A stretch of 64,000 bases of DNA from Galeopsis tetrahit (lineage: Eukaryota > Streptophyta > Magnoliopsida > Lamiales > Lamiaceae). Shown here in pieces: positions 52,573 to 61,072 of this stretch. The stretch lies in the NCBI GenBank assembly GCA_963675135.1, contig OY776124.1, positions 8,942,677 through 9,006,676 of the forward strand. Reading direction: 5' to 3'. Within the stretch, counting starts at the first letter, position 1. The number at the start of each line of letters is the position of its first letter. The notes under the pieces are model-generated. The model ran no database searches. It was not told the DNA's origin and saw only the letters and a list, made by a program, of their open reading frames with translations. The position numbers were made by a program, and so were the translations under genes.

Positions 52573-53358
52573 ATGAATTTCTCAAATTCTCAAGAGAGCT
52601 GCATCTGCCTCTTTGCCTTCCCATTCAAATTTATATCCTCCTCAAACAAGGATCAACTAATTTTTGAAATTTCTATTTCACTTGCTGATGTACAAAAAAA
52701 TCCCGTCAGGAAAACGTCCCCCAAAATCCATCAAACTACCAAAAACACCTTCTACTATCCCCGTCAGGCCTTCGTCTCCTCCACGCCTGACGAACAACAT
52801 TGCATCATACGCAACATAATCCAGGGCCTGGAATCCCCGTTCCCCCTGGAAAACTTCAATTGGGGCCTCCACTTTCCAGCCGTGTCGTCCACCTCTCAAA
52901 ATCTAGACGAAATTATATCGAATAAGCTGTCTGAAATTGTTCGTCGTCTCTGTGCAGAGAATAAAAGCGACGAATCCGTCAACATTCGTATATTGAAGCT
53001 GCAAAAAGTGGACCCGGACGAGTATCAACAACAACTCTGTAGTCTGCCTCCTCCGAGACAGCACCTGGACGATTGGATTCTGGAGAATCAGGGGGACGTT
53101 AAATTCTACAGGTATTTAAAGTTTATACACTGGCTTGGACGGGAATCTCCGACGGATAACAAATTTTACGGGCTGAAATCCGAGATGATATCGTCCTCGT
53201 CGTCTTCGTCCTGTTCAATTTGTGTGAAGGATTTCGTGAAAAAATCACACGCAATAAGAATGCCATGCTCACATATATTCCATGGATTCTGCTTAATCAA
53301 GTGGTTGCAAATCAATCCAAGTTGTCCTCTCTGTCGCTTCCGGTTGTTCACTAATTAG
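52573..53358 (+). CDS. RING-H2 finger protein, probable E3 ubiquitin ligase
   Basis: The single-exon gene encodes 261 aa from the first ATG. RING-H2 proteins bring an E2 enzyme to a substrate for ubiquitin transfer. The C-terminal finger (residues about 214-257) is canonical: C-X2-C-X14-C-X-H-X2-H-X2-C-X10-C-X2-C, with CSIC at the start, MPCSHIFHGFC in the middle, the E2-contact Trp in IKWL, and CPLC at the end. It is preceded by a Ser-rich run. The N-terminal 200 residues show no domain that I recognise and no clear membrane span. The lack of introns and the C-terminal finger are usual for plant RING-H2 families. Decayed relatives lie at 17159-17175 and 25515-25590. The frame is intact, but expression cannot be judged. 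Confidence 0.9.
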   Translation: MNFSNSQESCICLFAFPFKFISSSNKDQLIFEISISLADVQKNPVRKTSPKIHQTTKNTFYYPRQAFVSSTPDEQHCIIRNIIQGLESPFPLENFNWGLHFPAVSSTSQNLDEIISNKLSEIVRRLCAENKSDESVNIRILKLQKVDPDEYQQQLCSLPPPRQHLDDWILENQGDVKFYRYLKFIHWLGRESPTDNKFYGLKSEMISSSSSSSCSICVKDFVKKSHAIRMPCSHIFHGFCLIKWLQINPSCPLCRFRLFTN

Positions 53359-54189
53359 GAATTTAAGAATTATATTTTTGTTCATCAAATTAAATCACTT
53401 CTGTCTAAGCAAATTATTCATATTATTTGATTTTTAATAATATATAGCTTAGTTTCCATATATACTTGGAAGAAATTTTGTTTGACATATATTTCAAATC
53501 TTAAGCGATGTAAAAATGATATTGTGATCGATGAGCTGGCCAAGTGAAAATATTCTACTATAACTAATTAGGTCCACAATTTTATTTTATTTTTTTATAC
53601 AATACACATATATAGATACGGTTACAAATTTCATCCAACGGTTGCAAACAATTGTAATTGTTTGTTTAAAAATACACTTAAAGCAGTACAAAACAAGAAA
53701 GCTAAGTATGGAAATTCATAGGGATAAAGTCCCCCAATTAATTAAGACAGATTAAGTTAGGTGAAAATCCACTTTTTAGCTAAGTATAATCCGCATTAAT
53801 TATCAAAGGTCGTGTATTTGTGTTCGTTTTTTCACTTTTTTTTTTTGATTTTTTTTTTTTTTTTATGGAAGTTAAATACCCATCCCTTTTTTTTTCCCTC
53901 CCCATGACTCGAACTTTGTCTTCACTTTTTATTTTGGTGTTTCAAGATAAATAAAGTACTCCGTATTAAACTAAATAGGAGTATTGAGAATAAACATGAA
54001 TATATGTTTTTTCGAAGATTTGTTTTTAGATTTGGGATAAGATAGTAAATACATATATTTGGCTATTATAAAGCCTATTTAGTTATTAGGGCTAGCTCTT
54101 TTTTAGTTCTTGTTTAGTAAGTTGCTATCATATATATATATACACATATACAGCCGTAACCTTCCTTTGTAACTTACACATATATGATA
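53359..54189 (+). other. AT-rich 3' flank of the RING gene
   Basis: I see no gene or recognisable element. It contains long T-runs near 53839-53862 and should include the RING gene 3' untranslated region. Confidence 0.55.
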
Positions 54190-54476
54190 CTCTCTCAGTC
54201 CCGAAATTACTTGCATAGTTTGATCGACAGAAAAATGGATTTAGTCGTTGATGATGTAAGATAAATGAGGGGTATTTTAGGTAATTTGATGATGTGTAAA
54301 GTGGATTTGATGATGTGTAAAGTGAAATATATGGAAAAAATGAGTGGCAAATTTGAAAATAAAATGATGTTGTGAGGTTATTAATTTTGTGGGGGTATTT
54401 CCACATTAAGAGTGTGCAAGTAATTTTGGGACGTCCCAATAAGAAAAGTGTGCAAGTAATCACGGGACGGAGGGAG
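54190..54476. mobile_element. Stowaway-type MITE, same family as 29467-29762
   Basis: The ends CTCTCTCAGTCCCG and CGGGACGGAGGGAG are inverted and flanked by TA (54188-54189 and 54477-54478). The interior is nearly the same as that of the MITE in copy C. The gypsy LTR starts four bases after the TIR. Confidence 0.9.
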
Positions 54477-54480
54477 TATA

Positions 54481-55152
54481 TGTTATACCAGGACAAAAAA
54501 GTAAAATTTTGACAAGTTAATCCTAGTCATCAGCTTGCGTGGCGACGACTAGTCAACCAAGTCATGCGACGACTAGTCAACGTTATGAAGAAAACGTAAG
54601 TGTGTGCTCGCCCAAAGTTGCTGGCGAGCACATGCAGAGCTATCTAGAGAAAGACAAATCTAAAGCCTTGGGAGAGGATGTGGAGCACGGCGAGCATGAC
54701 CACCTTCCATAGAGACGGTCGGACGATCAGACGAGGACGACCACCGTGGCCCAGCTCCTCGTTCAAGCGAGGACGACCGCCAAAGAGGCGGTTTAGAATT
54801 TAATGTGGCATCCCATCACCTTTTTGTGATGGGATCTCAGAGCCAGTTAGGGGCTGCCACGTGTAAAGTGTGGGCAGCCAAAAATCCTACTATATAATGC
54901 CTAAAAGGCTCATTGTAACAATAAGTTGAAATTTCTGGACAAGAACCAAAGTAATATACATGAAAAGCTCCCAAGCTCTTTAGCTTCTCCAAGAAGTTAC
55001 ACCCTTTGTTCTTAAATTGTTCTTCACTAAGATCATCATAAATCACCCTTTTAATATCCTAAATACACGTAATAACCCCGATAATGATACATGATTGTTT
55101 AGTTGCTTATGAAGTCCACATCCATATCAACCGATCAAAAGCACGTACAACA
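54481..55152 (+). repeat. Gypsy 5' LTR
   Basis: The LTR begins TGTTAT and ends ACAACA. TATATAAT at 54891-54898 is a plausible TATA box. The U3 part contains two GCGACGACTAGTCAAC copies (about 54540 and 54567) and related GACGACC words. A primer-site-like TTTGGCGCTAGAAGGAGGGG follows at 55153. No second LTR is in the window, so the borders rest on these signals. Confidence 0.75.
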
Positions 55153-55493
55153 TTTGGCGCTAGAAGGAGGGGTCCTTTTACGTGTTCTTCATCAAGTTTC
55201 AACCGATCATCGAACGATCGGCTTGTAAACTCGTTTAAATCAGGTTTTAATCGGTAGAAATACTATTTTTAACATCATCGTGTTGTTTCTTGAATATTTG
55301 TAATATTCTAGGCTTATTTTGGAGTTTGATCTCCTTGTATTTCTGTTTTTAGCACTCTTTGGTTGTTATTTCACAAATTCGTAGTTGTATTAGCACGTTC
55401 TTCTGCGTAAGAACTCGAATCTTGTGTTTTTTGCATCATAGTCTAGAACAATTTTCATACTTTGTAACCAGTTCCCAGATATCACTATAAAAA

Positions 55494-57032
55494 ATGTCTC
55501 ACCATACGAATCAAGACGGAATCCTACCTCCCGGAGGGAACAAACCCCCTCCACCATTAACTCCGGTTAATCCGGCGGCAAATATCAATCTTGGGGCAAT
55601 CTTCCAACACTTGAGAGAGTTTACTGACTACCTCAACGAGAAGAGGAGAAAAAACGAGGCTCTGGAACTAGAAAAGGCCAAAGAACAGGCCTTAGAAAAC
55701 GCCTGAAAGGCGAAAGTCCGCGCTCATAACGATGACGAGGACGAGCAGAGGTCGTACTTGATCACCGGTTTAAACAAGCATCCCCGTGATAAGGGAAAAG
55801 CTAAGACATATGAGCGACCACACCGAAGTCACACCGCCGACTCAAGAGATAGTCGGGATTCAGTTTTCAATCGAATGGGCGACAAGGGCAGGAGAGCTCC
55901 TCGCCCTGTGAATTTTAATGTTGATGGTCGACAGGATAAGGCCGACCACGAAAGGAAGGATCATGGAGAAAGAGTCATCGCCCTTGATCGAGTAGGGGGA
56001 AAATCGCGGGGACCAGCGAAGAGTTACTACAGCCATCAGCCGGAGAGATCTCTCCATCACTCGACCGAGCGATCACACCAGAACCGATATGATCGACCGG
56101 TCGCATCACACCAAAGCTAACGTGACGAGCACGTTGTGCCTTGACCACAAACTGCCGAGGAAGGGCAGATTGCTCAGTTCATCGAAACCCAAAAACAGTT
56201 GAAGCTCCTTCATCGTTGGTACACAACTTTGAGAGCCGGGTCCATAAGCTCCTTCATCGAACTAGGGCAACAATTCTTGACATACTATGGGTCGATTGCT
56301 GCTCGCCCAGCATCCAAGCAGCGTCTGGCTAACGTTCTCCAGAGCTTGACCGAGTCCAGGAAATATTTTATCGAAGGGTTCGATAGACTGGTCATCTATG
56401 AGGAGGCGGTAAATGATGAGACCAAGCTGATCTCAGCTGTTTCCGGCCTAAGGATAGGTTCCAAATTGTGGGAATCTATGCACACACTCTTCCCGGAATC
56501 TTACGCAGATTTCCGTAACTGGGCTAGGAACATTATTCAGATGGAAGAAATCATGGACGCCACCAAGGCTAACGAGCAGCCTGAAGCGGTCAAGAAAGTG
56601 TGGCCAAAGAAAAACTTTACAACTGGGGAGCCGTCCCAGCCAAAAAAGGCAGTAAACCAAGGGAATAACGCCAAACCGGTGAATTTCAGGCCTTTCGAGG
56701 AGGCTCCGGAGACCACGCAGTTCAGGGAAACCCTTACTATTGAACCCAGGTCCATTTTCGATGCGATTAGGGGAAAGAATATGCTCCCCCCGGCGAGGGC
56801 GATGCATGAAAATGAAAACAACTTGAATGCAGATAAGTTCTGCGACTATCACAACTCCATCGACCATCAGACAAATGTGTGTCGAGATTTAATGAAAAAT
56901 TTGTACAAGTTGTACATAGAGGGCAAGCTCGCCCAGTACATCAAGCCTAGGGATGGGAATGCCGACCACCGTGGTAAGAAGCGTCGTGACGATGACGACG
57001 AAGGTGACGAATGCTCCGCCCGACGACATTGA
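55494..57032 (+). pseudogene. gag: Gypsy gag, broken
   Basis: The gag starts at an ATG at 55494 (MSHHTNQDG), stops at a TGA at 55704-55706 after a Lys/Glu-rich helix, continues in the 55758-56120 frame as a basic Arg/His/Ser-rich region, and then in the 56199-57032 frame as the conserved core (SFIELGQQFLTYYGS; FAWSHED comes later, in pol). A zinc-knuckle-like CDYHNSIDHQTNVC lies near 56841-56882. Compared with the module at 60582-60885, a coiled-coil segment is missing after 56206. It is not functional. Confidence 0.82.
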
Positions 57033-57789
57033 CTTCGTCGGCAGCCACTACAATGTGATAGAAGGTCCCCTTGGGGGCACCCATTTTGGAACAACTCTGT
57101 TTGTTCGCCGACAACAGAGCGAGATGTGAGCACTGAATAATGTGCATCAAGTGTGTGTCGCCACGACTGCTGAAAAGCCCATCTCACACCAAGTCCTTTT
57201 CACGGACGATGATCTGAACGGAGTGGTACAACCAAATAACGATGCTTTGGTTGTCACCGGAAAAATCATGGGAACCGTTGTCCATCGCCTGATGGTCGAT
57301 ACCGGGGCATACAACAATGTCCTATTCAAACACACATTGGATGCCCTCGGCGGATACGCTGCATATATCGAGCTATGCAACGATATCATTGTGGGTTTCG
57401 GAGATACCCACTCCCTTCCCATCGGAAAAATTAGGCTATCAGTGGAACTAGCATCAACGAAAGAGCCAGAAATGCATCACACTCGGCAGCTCGACTTCAT
57501 GGTCGTCGACATGCCATCTTCGTACAATGCTTTCCTCGGCCGACCTTTCTTCGATGAATTTAAGGCGACCGCCTCTACTTATTACTATTGTATTAAGTTT
57601 CCAACCCCGACGGGAGTTATAACCGTCAATGGTGATCAAATGCGGGTGAGGGAGTGTCTCGTCCGTTTTGCTAAGCGTCATTCTAAAGATTCTCCCATGG
57701 TGGGAAAGTATATCGAGTGTCATAACGAAAAAATACAAATGAACTACTTGGAGGGTTTTCCCAATAAGTATCAAATGATAGAAATATAG
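57033..57789 (+). pseudogene. Gypsy protease region
   Basis: The reading holds the gag-protease junction and a retropepsin: ALVVTGKIMGTVVHRLMVDTG with the catalytic DTG near 57299, and YNAFLGRPFF as the second conserved part. The stop at 57787-57789 is in frame with the RT-linker that follows, and another stop (TGA near 57127) separates it from gag. Confidence 0.8.
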
Positions 57790-58703
57790 GAGTCAAGTCA
57801 ACAATTTGACGACCAGCAAGCAGTGGTGGATAATCACACCCCAATGGAAATAGACGAGCACGATCAACTCCCCGAGGCGATCGATGACCAGGTTCTAGAT
57901 TTGGACATTCCAGATTTGGAACCTAGGCTAGGCTTTGAGCCAGAAATTGGAATTGAGGACCCTCGCTGGAAAAAACCCAAAGAACGGGCGACTCCAGCGG
58001 AGGACCTTGAAACTATCCATTTAGATGGAGCTCGTCTAGAACTTGAAGATTTTATAGGTTCAAACTTGCCAGAACAGCTGCGATCAGAAATAATCAGCTT
58101 TTTGAAAGAAAATGTTGGAGAGTTCGCGTGGTCGCACGAAGATATGGTAGGCATCAACATAAATCATGCTTGCCATAGATTGGATATTGATCCCACAAGG
58201 AGACCCATCACACAAAAATGAAGAAAGTTTGGGCCCGATAAATATGCGGTTATGGCGGTCGAAGTTACAAAGTTGATCGATAATAAGTTAATCGAGAAAA
58301 CAGGAACTGATCCCGAGTGGTTGTCAAACCCGTGCTCGTCCGAAAAACGAACTGGTCGTGGAGACTGTGTATAGACTTCACAGATCTAAACGATGCTTGT
58401 CCCAAAGACCATTTTCCGATGCCCCACATCGATTATCTGGTGGATAATACAGTGGGACATGAAATGCTAACATTTATGGATGCTTTCGCGGGATATCATC
58501 AAATCGCGATGCATCCCGATGACCAGAGACACACAACGTTCATGACAGCGACATACATGTACAACTGGAAAAGAATGCCCTTCGGTTTGAAAAATGCAGG
58601 GGCAACGTACCAAAGATTGGTAAACAAAATGTTTGATCAACACATCGGGGAGATGGTAGAGGTCTATATCGACGACATTGTCGATAAAAGCTTGCGGAAA
58701 GAA
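57790..58703 (+). pseudogene. Gypsy reverse transcriptase, truncated
   Basis: A linker (LKENVGEFAWSHEDMVGI) leads to the RT. A TGA lies at 58219-58221 and a frameshift near 58320. The palm motifs follow: LCIDFTDLNDACPKD, MPFGLKNAGATYQRLV and EVYIDDI, in which YIDD replaces the usual YVDD. The domain then ends at KSLRKED (58703) and changes into gag sequence. RNase H and integrase are missing. Confidence 0.85.
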
Positions 58704-59066
58704 GATCCCCAACACTTGAGAGAGTTTACTGACTACCTCAACGAGAAGAGGAGAAAAAACGAGGCTCTGGAACTAGAAAAGGCCAAAGAACAGGCCTTAG
58801 AAAACGCCTGAAAGGCGAAAGTCCGCGCTCATAACGATGATGAGGACGAGCAGAGGTCGTACTCGATCACCGGTTTAAACAAGCATCCCCGTGACAAGGG
58901 AAAAGCTAAGACATATGAGCGACCACATCGAAGTCACACCGCCGACTCAAGAGATAGTCGGGATTTAGTTTATAATCGAATGGGTGACAAGGGCGGGAGA
59001 GCTCCTCTCCCTGTGAATTTTAATGTTGATGGTCGACAGGATAAGGCTGACCACGGAAGGAAGGAT

Positions 59067-60581
59067 TGACTTGGATCGAATTTTTGCACTTTTTAAAACT
59101 ATACGATCCCCACAAGCGTATGGGTTCGTTAGTAGTACGATAAGTATACCAAGTAAAATTTCGTTCCAAGGACCTAATTGAGTGCTAGTGAACCAATTAC
59201 ATGATTTTACGACAAATTTGGGTTAAGCTAAAGGCTATCACATAAGTGTGCAAACCCCCTCGAAAGGCATAGGTAAACATCGTGCATTGATTAGCAATTA
59301 TAGGATCTAACCAAATACCATAAGCCCCTAAGATAGTGTTTCATAAGCACTTTCAACACGGTTACTAATGCTTATGAAACGCCCTCTCACCAAACTCCTA
59401 GACGACCTCTACTCGTTTAGTGTCTAAGGTTGTCGGTCTAGCCATTAACACCCCTCACGGGTGAGCTAATTACTAATTAACTTCTATTCAATTGATCAAA
59501 GCTCACACTCACACTCCCAATCATGCTACCCAACTCTCGTTGCAATAAACATAATCGAACATGCTTGCTAATAGGGTTGATCAACCAAATGAATCAATCA
59601 AAGTACAACTTTAGAAACATAAAAACCCAAATTATAAGCTAATCATGCAATTAATCCACAATTACACTAAATTCTCATCAAAACATCCACACCCAAGGCA
59701 ATTGAGGATTAGCCCATGGTTCTAGAAGAGAATCCCATGGCTACAACAACAAATAACATCAAACTCATAATAAAATAACAAGAGATTGAAGAAATTAAGA
59801 AAATACCAAATTGGATTGCAAAATAGAGTAATATCACCTTGATCATGCGAATTTAGCTACAAAACGATGTAATAGACGATGCCCGATGATAATCGTAGCT
59901 TGATTTGAAGTAAAAACCACTATTCTATCTAATCTATTGAAGAAATTAAACTAAAAATGAAGAACACTACTAACTATGTGTTTGTGTGTGAGAAAATGCT
60001 TGGAAAAGGAGTAAGACTCTTTTCTAAAACTCAAATTGGAGTTATTTATAGTTGGGGTAGAAGTCTTGGACGAAATTTGCACTTAGGTCCCTCGAAAATG
60101 GAGAAAATGGCCAAAACATCCCGAAATTGATGTGACCCGGCCGGGTGGCTCCCACCCGGGCATGCCACCCGGCCGAAATACGAAGCAACACAATGTTTGG
60201 GCCTTGCCCGGGTCGAAACCACCCGGCCGGGTGGTTTTGACCCGCCCGGGTCGTTTTTGACCCGCCCGGGTTGATTCTACCCGGGCATGTTTTTTTTCGT
60301 CTCTTCGTATCTCGAGCTTCCGACCTCCGATTGACTTGATTCTTTTTTTCATTCCACTCCATTTTTCGAGACGAATCCAACGGTGCACTCCTCTTCCTGA
60401 TCCAGTAAAGTATGGTTGGTGTTTTGCTCCAAATTCCATCGTATTTCCTATAAAATTGACAAAAACACAACCTTTCTCTCATTTTGGCTCAAACAATCAT
60501 AATCAATGCATAAATCAATGAAATCCACATCAAAACATGCTTCACATGTGCTCCTAAAACGTGTAAATTCCACCCGAATCA
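59067..60581 (+). mobile_element. Probable solo LTR
   Basis: A 1515 bp insertion interrupts the second gag module. It begins TGACTTGG and ends CCGAATCA, imperfectly inverted TG...CA termini, and AGGAT is duplicated on both sides (59062-59066 and 60582-60586). There is no coding sequence. One LTR with a 5 bp duplication and no internal part is the usual product of recombination between two LTRs. The parent element family is not otherwise present in the window. Confidence 0.8.
60134..60290. repeat. GC-rich CCCGG array in the solo LTR
   Basis: Words such as ACCCGGCCGGGT (palindromic) and GACCCGCCCGGGT recur about nine times in 157 bp within otherwise AT-rich DNA. They are dense in CpG and would form strong hairpins. 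Confidence 0.9.
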
Positions 60582-61072
60582 AGGATCATGGAGAAAGAGT
60601 CACCGCCCTTGATCGAGTAGGGGGAAAATCGCGGGGACCAGCGAAGAGTTACCGCAGCCATCAGCCGGAGAGATCTCTCCATCACTCGCCCAAGCGATCA
60701 CACCGGAACCGATATGATCGACCGGTCGCATCACACCGAAGCTAACGTGACGAGCACGTTGTGCCTTGACCACAAACTGCCGAGGAAGGGCAGATTGCTC
60801 AGTTCATCGAAACTCAAAAACAGTTGAAGCTGGAGGTGGAAAATTTGCGGGCAGAGGTGGCTGCGTCCAAGCGAGGAAACATTCTACCATTAACTCCGGT
60901 TAATCCGGCGGCAAATATCAATCTTGGGGCCATCTTAAACGATCCCCAACACTTGAGAGAGTTTACTGACTACCTCAACGAGAAGAGGAGAAAAAACGAG
61001 GCTCTAGAACTAGAAAAGGCCAAAGAACAGGCCTTAGAAAACGCCTGAAAGGCGAAAGTCCGCGCTCATAAC

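Larger units (their letters stand above)
54481..58703 (+). mobile_element. Ty3/gypsy (Tat-like) element, 5' LTR to reverse transcriptase, rearranged
   Basis: The element starts with a 672 bp LTR and continues through gag, protease and the first part of the reverse transcriptase in gypsy order. At 58704 the sequence jumps in mid-RT to a gag module, so the rest of RT, RNase H, integrase and the 3' LTR are absent from the window. Multiple stops and frameshifts show that it is dead. The RT resembles the Tat lineage (FGLKNAGATYQRLV, EVYIDD). Confidence 0.87.
58704..61072 (+). repeat. Duplicated gypsy gag modules, split by a solo LTR
   Basis: Sequence of gag 55600-56206 recurs at 58704-59066 joined to 60587-60831, and its first part (55552-55740) again at 60886-61072. 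All copies share the TGA after KEQALENA, and the first two share the later stops, so the copies were made after those mutations or from a defective family. The second copy continues into a coiled-coil (LEVENLRAEVAASKRGN) that is lost in the first. Confidence 0.85.
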
